Part shown: positions 1 through 5,475 of the stretch, in pieces
Numbering within the stretch: the stretch's first letter is position 1
Layout: each line of letters opens with the position of its first letter
Source of the DNA: Clostridia bacterium
GTDB taxonomy: Bacteria > Bacillota > Clostridia > Christensenellales > CAG-1252
Direction of reading: 5' to 3'
DNA: 5,475 nucleotides
Assembly (NCBI GenBank): GCA_017455385.1
Contig: JAFTBD010000045.1
Span: 1 to 5,475 of the forward strand
Program-made: the position numbers and the translations under genes
The notes under the pieces: model-generated
Databases searched by the model: none
What the model was told of the DNA's origin: nothing
The model's input: the letters and a program-made list of their open reading frames with translations, nothing else

Positions 1-2499
1 ATAGTAGCCGTCCGTCGGCACAGTCGCTTTCTCTCCGTTGACCGTGAGGGTGAAGTCATTGTATTCGCAGGCAAACTTCGCGGAAGTATCGATCGTGCTC
101 TTCACCTCGAAGCGAAGGGTCACCCGAATGGTCGCGCCCCCTTCTCTCAGCCAAGGTTGAAGGTCATTACGGTGCCGAGCCAAGCCGAGCACGCGTCTCA
201 TCTTGATATCCGCGAGATCGACGTCACAACGCGCATTGAAACCCGACCCGACCGACCAAGCAGCTTTATCCAATAAAAGGGCATTTGGTTCGTCCAAGCT
301 GTAAGGAACGCCGCCCGCTAATGTAACGGTGCGGAGGGTGCCTCTCTCATTCCCGAGGAAGGTCTTTCCTTCATTCTCCCCCGCCTCGTAACGAAGAAGC
401 AGACTGTCGTTATTATACATCGAGGCATCCACGTAGGTGACGCCGTCTTTCGTCAACGCGGACATGGGCTCGATCTCTCCGGTCAAGGTGTCGTATCTCG
501 TCACTTTCCACTCCCCTTTCACGCCGATACGGACGGTGTCCCGCACGACTTCTTTCTCATTCGTGACGGGGACGGAATGGGGATAAGGGAAGTTTCTGCG
601 GGGCGCGGTGACGAAGAGCCATCTGCCGCCGTCGTCTTCACGAAGGGTGGTGAGGTATTCTTCCTCTCTCTTCTCCGACTCCACCTTGACGTAGCGGCAA
701 TCTTCGAGAGCGTCCAGCACCTTCCATTGCTCGAAGGGGACCACCTCGCATCCTTCCGCAAAAAGGGCGACTTCGTCCGACGGCATCCCGTCGAGCATCG
801 TGGGCGCCGTGCCGAGGAATAGGACCTTCCCGCCCGCCATACGGAACGAGATGAGATAGTCGAGGGTCGAGCGGCGCATCGTGACGAGGTCGGGCACGAT
901 GATGGTCTTATACTTGCATTCTCCGACCGAGAACGGGGTGTCCTGTCTCTGCAAGGGCAGGAGCGACTCGGAGATATAGTCGAAGTCGTATCCGTCGAAA
1001 AGGAGCCAATCGGCGAGATCCAGAAATCTCTTATTCAAATATTTCCCCATCTCTTTGGATGTCTTGCCCGCCGCAAGATAGAGGAAATAGCTCTCGATGG
1101 GATGGATGACCGCGACGTCATTCAGCGCTTTGCCGCGGGTCAGAACGGTATTCAAGCGCGCGAAATGATCCTCGATCTTCTTGAACTTCAAGTACCAAGG
1201 CGCCTGATAGAAAATGGAAGGCGGATAGTCGCGCTTCGCTTCGCCGCGCATGCTGTAGTAAGAAAGATGCGGCACGCGAACGGTCACGCCGAGGCAAGCG
1301 AGCCAGTCGCCCTCCTCTTTGAACTTAGCGAACTCCGCCACCCAGCGGGAGACGCCGTACAGCTCGCACATCATCCCCTCTTTCCCTTCCTGCCTAACGA
1401 CAGACTCCGCCTGTTTGGCGGTGGTGTATTCGTGTCTGCCGCACAGCATATCGATGCCGGGGATGCCGTAATTTTTGTATTGACGCATACACTCGCCCAC
1501 CGCCTTGCTCTGCGTCTCGAGGGTGGGCTCTTCCATCATATGCCCCGTAAGGGCGATGCCGTATTTCTCAGCCTGCGCCCCGAGGTTATCATTGAAAGCC
1601 TCGGCGAAGCGCGCCGTCCGATAGGTGTGATAAGTATAGCGAGTACGATAGACCGTAGGCGTATCCACGTCGAAGAAAAGCTCGGGCAAAACGTCCAAGA
1701 CGTCGGTGCCGTAGGTCGCTTTATAGCCATCGACAAAGTCGTCCGTCCACGGAAGCACCGCCTTTTTCCGGCAGCAAGGATGCTTGAAGGGCGAGACGAA
1801 TTTCATCTGGGGTTCGTCGGTGAAGATGGCGGGGACGGTCTTCCCGAATTCATCGCCGACCGTCTTTTGATAGGTGCCGTAGGTGTATTCCGCGAAAAGA
1901 TCCAACGCCTCTTTATTCAGCGCGTCCACATAGCCGGCGCCGTTGAATTGGTCGGTCGGCTCATCCACGACGAGATAAGCGTAGAAGATCTTGCCATTTC
2001 CCTTTTCTCCCGCCGCGAGACGCTTATACCCGAGGCATTTCCCGCAGCGAAGGCGCACAGCATAGGTGGCGAGGAGCTTCGCTCCGCTCGTCTGTCTGCC
2101 CTCAGCGTAGGTCGCGTTTTCTTCCATCTTCTCTCTCGTGAAGACAAGACCTCTTCTACGGAATCTGCCGTCCTTCGTCACGTAGCCGCCCGCGAAACCC
2201 GAGGGATAGCGATCCTCGTCGTACAGCCAAGCGAGCATCCCCGTCTTTTTCGCATCATCGACACAAGCGCGCACGCAGGAATTGAATTTCTCGCCGAGAT
2301 AGGGAGTCGCCAGTCCCGCACGGGGGTGCATATGATAACCTCCGAAACCCATCTCGCGGAAGATATGCGCCTGACGGACGCATTCAGCCTCGTCCAGTTC
2401 ATCATTCCAAGACCAAAACGGCGCGCCGCGATACTCACTCGTCGGCTCGCGGAATAGATCTTCGGACAGTCTTTTTTCTTTGTTCTTCTCGTACAACAT
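1..2499 (-). CDS. GH106-like glycoside hydrolase (alpha-L-rhamnosidase-related), 3' end cut by window edge
   Basis: The minus-strand frame is open for 833 codons from ATG at 2499 to the left edge with no stop, so the C-terminus is missing. The start is fixed by AAAAGGAG six bases upstream. Visible motifs: PFWSWN (residues 27-32), HMHPRAG (57-62 region), WLYDEDRYPSG (91-101), IFTDEPQ (225-231), a GHMMEE segment (319-324), CELYGV (378-383), RVPHLSYYSMRGEAKRDYP (408-426) and VIHPIES (464-470). I recognise these as the signature of the GH106-like family common in Bacillota. E229 and E379 are my candidates for catalytic carboxylates (inference). Residues ~485-570 look like a Rossmann/amidotransferase-like domain, and ~700-833 like a beta-sandwich carbohydrate-binding domain, breaking off at DGYY where relatives have a GW(Y)VD-type motif. 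Relatives are usually over 1000 residues. There is no signal peptide, so it is probably cytoplasmic. It is the second gene of an operon with a GH13 alpha-glucosidase. The family is sure in outline. The substrate is not: rhamnosides are the precedent, but this clade is poorly characterised. Confidence 0.8.
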   Translation of the reverse strand, partial: MLYEKNKEKRLSEDLFREPTSEYRGAPFWSWNDELDEAECVRQAHIFREMGFGGYHMHPRAGLATPYLGEKFNSCVRACVDDAKKTGMLAWLYDEDRYPSGFAGGYVTKDGRFRRRGLVFTREKMEENATYAEGRQTSGAKLLATYAVRLRCGKCLGYKRLAAGEKGNGKIFYAYLVVDEPTDQFNGAGYVDALNKEALDLFAEYTYGTYQKTVGDEFGKTVPAIFTDEPQMKFVSPFKHPCCRKKAVLPWTDDFVDGYKATYGTDVLDVLPELFFDVDTPTVYRTRYTYHTYRTARFAEAFNDNLGAQAEKYGIALTGHMMEEPTLETQSKAVGECMRQYKNYGIPGIDMLCGRHEYTTAKQAESVVRQEGKEGMMCELYGVSRWVAEFAKFKEEGDWLACLGVTVRVPHLSYYSMRGEAKRDYPPSIFYQAPWYLKFKKIEDHFARLNTVLTRGKALNDVAVIHPIESYFLYLAAGKTSKEMGKYLNKRFLDLADWLLFDGYDFDYISESLLPLQRQDTPFSVGECKYKTIIVPDLVTMRRSTLDYLISFRMAGGKVLFLGTAPTMLDGMPSDEVALFAEGCEVVPFEQWKVLDALEDCRYVKVESEKREEEYLTTLREDDGGRWLFVTAPRRNFPYPHSVPVTNEKEVVRDTVRIGVKGEWKVTRYDTLTGEIEPMSALTKDGVTYVDASMYNNDSLLLRYEAGENEGKTFLGNERGTLRTVTLAGGVPYSLDEPNALLLDKAAWSVGSGFNARCDVDLADIKMRRVLGLARHRNDLQPWLREGGATIRVTLRFEVKSTIDTSAKFACEYNDFTLTVNGEKATVPTDGYY

Positions 2500-2505
2500 A
2501 TTGGT

Positions 2506-2513
2506 CTCCTTTT
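2506..2513 (-). promoter_or_regulatory. Ribosome binding site of the GH106-like gene, overlapping the upstream stop codon
   Basis: On the minus strand the sequence reads TAAAAGGAGACCAATATG. The TAA stop of the GH13 gene (2514-2512) shares its two A residues with the Shine-Dalgarno AAAAGGAG, which sits six bases before the ATG at 2499. The strength and spacing decide this start. The overlap implies that ribosomes ending on the GH13 message can re-initiate here, so the two enzymes should be made together. Confidence 0.85.
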
Positions 2514-4104
2514 ATTCGGTCAGGTCGTATACGGCACACTCGTAGGGAGCGTATTCTCCGTTCGCGCCCGCGGTTCGTTTATGATTGGATAACAGAAGTT
2601 TCCCTTTGGGAAGCTCCGTCAAAGTTTGCGCTTTCTCGCAATTGCACACGACGAGGATGCGCTCCTTGCCCTCTTCTCTCAAAAATACGAAACAATTCTC
2701 CCTCTCGGGCAATACCTGCGTCCATTCCCCGTGGCGCAAAACGTGCCGCGCTCCGCGCAACGCAAAAAGCGCTTCGTAATAGCGGAACACCGACTTCTCT
2801 CTATTGAGATCGTCCGCGAGATTGATCTCCCCGCTCCTCGACGCATAGGGAAGCCAAGGCGCGGCGGTCGAGAACCCATGCGAAGCCGTACCGTCCCAAG
2901 CGAAGGGGCGGCGGCTGTTGTCACGACTGCCGAAATTGATCTCGGCAAGGAGTTCGTCGTCGGGAATGCGTCCTTTCTGCTCCGCGTAGTAGCCGAGACA
3001 TTCCACGTCGTTAAACGCCGAGATATCCGTAAAATGCGAATTGGCACAGCCGATCTCCTGCCCTTGGTAAATAAAGGGAATACCTTTCAGCAGATACACC
3101 ATCGTGGCAACGCAGGTCGCGCTCTCATATCGGAGCGCGCGGTCGTCTCCCATGCGGGAATTGAACCAGGGTCTGTCGTGATTGTCGGTGAGAAGGATGT
3201 ATAAAAGGTCGTGCGCGGCGGTGAAACGTTGCCATTCGACGAGGATATCTTTCACCTCGTCCATCTTATGCGGCACGGGGGTGTAACGCCCTTTCCTGCC
3301 GACGGCGAGATGGGAAAACTGGAATACGCTCTTGAGTTCCCGTCTGTCCTGTCCGCAGGTGGCGAGGATGCTCTCCTCCGTCGTTTCCGCTTCGCCCACC
3401 GTATAGATATTCGTTAGGTGGTCGCGCCCGAAGACCTCGCGGATGTATTCGTGCAAATGGGGACCATTCCGCCTCAGCCCTTTCGCGAAATCTTTCGAGA
3501 TATGGTCGAGGACGTCACAGCGGAATCCGTCCACCCCTTTCGCCACCCAGAAGTCCACGATGGCTTTATATTCCTCGCGCACCTTGGGATTCGTCCAATT
3601 GACGTCGGGCTGACCGACGGCGAAAGAATGCAGATAATATTCCCCCGTAGGCTCATTATATTCCCACGTGCTGCCGCCGAATTCCGCACGCCAATCGGTG
3701 AGGGGCTCATCCGCCCAATAATAATAGTCGTGATAAGGATCCTCGCGTGACGTACGCGCCCTCTTGAACCATTCGTGTTCCGACGAGGTATGATTCGCCA
3801 CGAAGTCCATAATGACCTTGATCCCTTTTGAATGGGCGGCGGCGAGAAGGCGCTCGAAGTCCGTCATCGTACCGTAAATGGGATCGATGTCGCGATAATC
3901 CGAGATGTCATAACCGTTGTCGCATTGAGGACTCTTGAAGATCGGACACAGCCAAATGGCATTCGCGCCGATGGACCTAATGTAGTCCAATTTGGAAATA
4001 ATACCGGAAAGGTCACCGATCCCGTCCCCGTTCGAGTCCAGAAAACTCCTCGGATAGATCTGATACACCACTAAATCATAGCAATCGGAAAATTCTTTCT
4101 TCAT
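2512..4104 (-). CDS. GH13 alpha-glucosidase, oligo-1,6-glucosidase type
   Basis: A complete 530-residue (beta/alpha)8-barrel glucosidase that should release glucose from the non-reducing end of short alpha-glucosides such as isomaltose, maltose or related oligosaccharides. Seen in order: the VVYQIYPRSF opening and calcium-loop-like DSNGDGIGDL (23-32); GH13 region I DFVANH (100-105); region V QPDVNW (165-170), the form typical of the oligo-1,6-glucosidase subfamily; region II GFRCDV (193-198) with nucleophile D197; region III GEA with acid/base E238; region IV TDNHD (306-310) with transition-state stabiliser D310; and IYQGQEIG (345-352). A C-terminal beta domain follows from about residue 450. 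All catalytic residues are present. The length is slightly below the ~555 usual for the family. No signal peptide is seen, so it should be cytoplasmic. AAAAGGA lies five bases before the ATG. Valine after the nucleophile matches Bacillus oligo-1,6-glucosidase and hints at alpha-1,6 preference (inference). A trehalose-6-phosphate hydrolase or another GH13 exo-glucosidase cannot be excluded, although no PTS gene is nearby. Confidence 0.93.
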   Translation of the reverse strand: MKKEFSDCYDLVVYQIYPRSFLDSNGDGIGDLSGIISKLDYIRSIGANAIWLCPIFKSPQCDNGYDISDYRDIDPIYGTMTDFERLLAAAHSKGIKVIMDFVANHTSSEHEWFKRARTSREDPYHDYYYWADEPLTDWRAEFGGSTWEYNEPTGEYYLHSFAVGQPDVNWTNPKVREEYKAIVDFWVAKGVDGFRCDVLDHISKDFAKGLRRNGPHLHEYIREVFGRDHLTNIYTVGEAETTEESILATCGQDRRELKSVFQFSHLAVGRKGRYTPVPHKMDEVKDILVEWQRFTAAHDLLYILLTDNHDRPWFNSRMGDDRALRYESATCVATMVYLLKGIPFIYQGQEIGCANSHFTDISAFNDVECLGYYAEQKGRIPDDELLAEINFGSRDNSRRPFAWDGTASHGFSTAAPWLPYASRSGEINLADDLNREKSVFRYYEALFALRGARHVLRHGEWTQVLPERENCFVFLREEGKERILVVCNCEKAQTLTELPKGKLLLSNHKRTAGANGEYAPYECAVYDLTE

Positions 4105-4133
4105 CGGCGTCCTTTTGCGCGACGGGCGCCCAT
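4101..4133 (-). CDS. Possible 10-codon leader ORF overlapping the GH13 start (ATGA)
   Basis: Minus-strand ATG at 4133 opens a 10-codon frame, MGARRAKGRR, whose TGA (4103-4101) overlaps the GH13 ATG (4104-4102) in an ATGA arrangement. GAGGG (4145-4141) lies seven bases upstream as a possible ribosome binding site, inside the leader inverted repeat. The peptide is half arginine or lysine and resembles no known leader peptide I can name. The geometry would suit translational coupling, but a frame this short can arise by chance in GC-rich DNA, so this is a tentative call. Confidence 0.25.
   Translation of the reverse strand: MGARRAKGRR
4110..4116 (-). promoter_or_regulatory. Ribosome binding site of the GH13 gene
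   Basis: AAAAGGA on the minus strand, five bases (CGCCG) before the ATG at 4104. It begins one base downstream of the GC-rich leader inverted repeat (4118-4154), so folding of that element could influence access to it. Confidence 0.8.
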
Positions 4134-4154
4134 AGACGCGCCCTCTGCGTCGCG
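4118..4154 (-). promoter_or_regulatory. GC-rich inverted repeat in the leader of the glycosidase operon
   Basis: Outer arms CGCGACG (4118-4124) and CGTCGCG (4148-4154) are perfect 7-bp complements. Inside them GGCGC (4125-4129) pairs with GCGCC (4138-4142), leaving an 8-base loop and a 5-base one-sided bulge. The overlapping GGGCGCCC at 4124-4131 is itself palindromic, so alternative folds exist. It lies between the predicted -10 box and the Shine-Dalgarno, and its promoter-proximal arm overlaps the expected transcription start (about 4150-4153). It could be a DNA operator at the start site or a 5' RNA stem-loop; the sequence alone does not decide. No T-run follows it, so it is not a standard intrinsic terminator. 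Confidence 0.55.
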
Positions 4155-4158
4155 TTTT

Positions 4159-4187
4159 ATTTTATCGCGGGCGTGCGCGGAAGTCAA
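4159..4187 (-). promoter_or_regulatory. Sigma-A-type promoter of the glycosidase operon
   Basis: On the minus strand the -35 box TTGACT (4187-4182, 5 of 6 consensus) is separated by exactly 17 bases from the -10 box TAAAAT (4164-4159, 5 of 6). Transcription should start near 4150-4153, giving a leader of roughly 45-50 bases before the GH13 ATG. It should drive both glycosidase genes, since no promoter is visible in the 12-base gap between them. Confidence 0.8.
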
Positions 4188-4237
4188 GGATTTCATCATA
4201 ATGCAATGAGTTTGAGGAAGAAATGCCGCGACCTTCC

Positions 4238-4266
4238 TTGCAAAAAAAACGTAAACCGTATATAAT
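4238..4266 (+). promoter_or_regulatory. Sigma-A-type promoter of the lipoprotein phosphatase gene
   Basis: TTGCAA (4238-4243) and a perfect TATAAT (4261-4266) are separated by 17 bases. A run of eight A residues (4242-4249) starts in the -35 box and fills the first part of the spacer. The start of transcription should be near 4273, only about 13 bases before the ATG at 4286, so the leader is just long enough for the Shine-Dalgarno. The promoter is divergent from, and does not overlap, the leftward operon promoter. Confidence 0.8.
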
Positions 4267-4274
4267 GACAAAAA

Positions 4275-4279
4275 AGGGG
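4275..4279 (+). promoter_or_regulatory. Ribosome binding site fixing the phosphatase start
   Basis: AGGGG within AAAAAGGGGTCG lies six bases before the ATG at 4286. Upstream in-frame ATGs at 4223 and 4265 are rejected as starts because 4223 lies upstream of the promoter and 4265 falls inside the TATAAT box. Confidence 0.75.
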
Positions 4280-4285
4280 TCGAAA

Positions 4286-5377
4286 ATGAACGTTTTAAGG
4301 GGACAAAGAAAGAGGTTTTATCTCATCATCAGCGGGCTGCTCGCCGTCATTTTCCTTTTCGTCGGATGCGGCGAAGTGTCAGCGCCCACTCCTCCCGAGC
4401 CGACGGCGACCTACTCGATCCATACCGAACTCCAGAAAGGATATTTGAACGATAATGCGATGAATATCAAAGTCTATGCGGACGGCACGGCGGAAAAGAG
4501 TCGTCCTCTGCCCGTTACGCTGGACTTTACGGAAATATCCGATGATATCGAGAAAGTCGAATTGTCGAAAAATTTCTCTTTCGATGCCGTGACGACCTAC
4601 CCCGTAACGGACGGAAAAGCCGAGATCTATAATCTCGAGATAGGCACCGTCTACTATTATTGGACGAAGCTCACGGACGGATCTTACGGCGAGATAGCCG
4701 CATTCGCCACCGAGGACGCCGCTCCGCGTAATCTCTACGTGGACGGTGTCACAAACGTACGCGATCTCGGCGGTCGCTCCGTTCCCGAAGGGCGAGTGCG
4801 CCAAGGGCTTCTCTATCGCGGCGGCAGGCTGAACCAAAACCATACGGACACCCCTACCCCGAAGATCACGGAAGAAGGGATCCGCACGATGAAAGAAACA
4901 CTCGGCATCAAGACGGAAGTGGATTTGCGCCGTGCAGACGATAACGAGATCGGCTCTCTGACCGCGAGCGTGCTCGGTGAAGGAGTCTCCTATCACAATC
5001 TCCCGATGACCGCCTCCAATGATATGCTGACGGCGAATTACCCATCGATACGCGCTTTCTTCGCCCTACTGGCGGATAAGCGCAGTTATCCCCTCTATTT
5101 CCATTGCTCCATCGGCACAGACCGCACGGGCTTCACCGCTTTCCTGATGCTATCCGTTCTCGGCGTGGAGCTCATCGACATCGACCGCGATTATCTCTTC
5201 TCGAATTTCGGCAATATCGGCGGCGACCGCAACGTGCTGAACGTCAGCGGCTTTGCCCTCTTCATCTCCCTCTTCCCGGGAGAAACATTGCAAGAAAAGA
5301 CGGTGAATTATCTCCTCAATATGGGCGTCACGGCGGAAGAGATCGCGGCATTCCGAAAGATCATGATAGAAAAGTGA
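4286..5377 (+). CDS. Lipoprotein tyrosine-protein phosphatase (Y_phosphatase3-like)
   Basis: Taken from the ATG at 4286, the product has 363 residues. A positively charged N-terminus (RGQRKR) and a hydrophobic stretch (residues 11-27) end in FVGC, a lipobox-like site with C28 as the probable lipidated cysteine, so the protein should be anchored on the outer face of the membrane. A Pro/Thr-rich linker (~33-41) leads to a beta-rich, fibronectin-III-like domain (~42-145). The catalytic domain opens with VDGVTNVRDLGG (152-163), typical of the bacterial tyrosine phosphatases of the Y_phosphatase3 group. It also carries EVDLR (211-215) and the P-loop HCSIGTDRTG (273-282), with nucleophile C274 and phosphate-binding R280 in the CX5R pattern. 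The segment DYLFSNFGNIGG (302-313) is also characteristic. The activity should be dephosphorylation of phosphotyrosine or another phosphomonoester, possibly phosphoinositides as in some relatives (family knowledge). All key residues are intact. It is divergent from the sugar operon with its own promoter; the physiological substrate is unknown. Confidence 0.9.
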   Translation: MNVLRGQRKRFYLIISGLLAVIFLFVGCGEVSAPTPPEPTATYSIHTELQKGYLNDNAMNIKVYADGTAEKSRPLPVTLDFTEISDDIEKVELSKNFSFDAVTTYPVTDGKAEIYNLEIGTVYYYWTKLTDGSYGEIAAFATEDAAPRNLYVDGVTNVRDLGGRSVPEGRVRQGLLYRGGRLNQNHTDTPTPKITEEGIRTMKETLGIKTEVDLRRADDNEIGSLTASVLGEGVSYHNLPMTASNDMLTANYPSIRAFFALLADKRSYPLYFHCSIGTDRTGFTAFLMLSVLGVELIDIDRDYLFSNFGNIGGDRNVLNVSGFALFISLFPGETLQEKTVNYLLNMGVTAEEIAAFRKIMIEK

Positions 5378-5475
5378 ACTTGCTTACGCAGTGAATTGCA
5401 CTTCGTGCGTGAATTGACGGCAGATGCGGTCGTGAATTCTCGAGCAGCGTCGCCGCAACTCCACTCTCCACTCTC
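5374..5475. repeat. Intergenic repeat element with spaced GTGAATT copies, truncated by window edge
   Basis: From the phosphatase stop codon on, GTGAACTTG (5374-5382), GTGAATTG (5391-5398), GTGAATTG (5409-5416) and GTGAATTC (5432-5439) recur at intervals of 17, 18 and 23 bases. Small self-complementary stretches lie between them: TGC-TTAC-GCA (5381-5390), GCAC-TTC-GTGC (5398-5408) and GAC...GTC (5416-5431). The end is a heptamer tandem repeat (5461-5475). No ORF or terminator with a T-run is present. The regular hairpin-plus-spacer layout suggests a dispersed intergenic repeat of the host genome, but copies elsewhere cannot be seen from this window. Confidence 0.6.
5461..5475. repeat. Tandem heptamer CCACTCT, running into the window edge
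   Basis: Two exact copies of CCACTCT (5461-5467 and 5468-5474) followed by the first C of a possible third copy at the last base. The array may continue beyond the window. It directly follows the spaced GTGAATT copies. Confidence 0.5.

Noticed and set aside
1102..2457. A 451-codon plus-strand open frame opposite the GH106-like gene
   Set aside because: It is in exact register with the codons of the minus-strand gene, which almost never uses TTA, CTA or TCA; those are the codons that would put stops on the opposite strand. The encoded sequence has no recognisable domain, while the minus strand carries a continuous set of glycosidase motifs.
2626..3204. Plus-strand 192-codon frame opposite the GH13 gene, with further ones at 3211-3417, 3418-3750 and 3832-4074
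   Set aside because: All lie antisense to a complete GH13 enzyme with intact catalytic motifs and show no ribosome site or family resemblance of their own.
4193..4209. Short inverted repeat TCAT...ATGA between the divergent promoters
   Set aside because: Only four outer pairs match across 17 bases, which is expected by chance in AT-rich intergenic DNA; it is not a supported operator.
4223..4285. N-terminal extension of the phosphatase to the ATG at 4223
   Set aside because: The extension spans the TTGCAA/TATAAT promoter, so it would not be in the transcript. The ATG at 4286 has a proper ribosome site and gives a normal lipoprotein signal.
4379..4996. Minus-strand 205-codon frame opposite the phosphatase
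   Set aside because: It is a shadow of the phosphatase gene, which has an intact active-site loop, promoter and ribosome site; no domain is seen in the antisense product.
5104..5394. Plus-strand 96-codon frame overlapping the phosphatase 3' end
   Set aside because: It is the +1 shadow of the phosphatase C-terminus, Arg/His-rich and without a ribosome site.
5381..5431. Intrinsic terminator for the phosphatase gene
   Set aside because: The hairpins in this stretch have stems of only 3-4 bp and none is followed by a run of T residues.
5374..5438. CRISPR array
   Set aside because: The repeated units are only 7-9 bases, intervals are 17-23 bases and uneven, and no cas gene is visible.

Overview
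The window looks like chromosomal DNA from a moderately GC-rich Gram-positive anaerobe, most likely an uncultured member of the Clostridia (Bacillota) from a gut-type habitat. This rests on strong AGGAG-type ribosome binding sites, consensus-like sigma-A promoters with 17-bp spacers, a short lipoprotein signal on an extracytoplasmic phosphatase, and protein families that are common in gut clostridia. The taxonomic call is inference; no rRNA or marker gene is present.

The layout is simple. From 4104 leftwards to the window edge, two sugar-cleaving enzymes are read on the minus strand as an apparent operon. First comes a complete GH13 alpha-glucosidase (oligo-1,6-glucosidase type, 4104 to 2512). 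It is followed after 12 bases by a very large GH106-like glycoside hydrolase (from 2499), which is open for 833 codons and runs off the left edge. The ribosome binding site of the second gene overlaps the stop codon of the first, so the two are probably translationally coupled. Neither has a signal peptide, so both should act in the cytoplasm on imported oligosaccharides or glycosides. The transporter and regulator that would normally accompany them are not in the window.

A 181-bp divergent intergenic region (4105-4285) carries a good promoter for each side. The leftward promoter leads into a short leader with a GC-rich inverted repeat. It also holds a possible 10-codon leader ORF whose stop overlaps the GH13 start codon. 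The rightward promoter is immediately upstream of a lipoprotein tyrosine phosphatase (4286-5377) with an intact HCxxGxDRTG loop behind an N-terminal beta-sandwich-like domain. This gene is transcribed separately, and no functional link to the sugar operon can be shown.

The last ~100 bases (5374-5475) are non-coding and repetitive: four spaced GTGAA(T/C)T copies with small hairpins between them, then a heptamer tandem repeat that touches the window edge. This looks like the start of a dispersed intergenic repeat element. I found no tRNA, rRNA, CRISPR array, transposase or defence gene. There is no clear new system here. The most interesting items are the 5' leader of the operon and the repeat element at the right edge.
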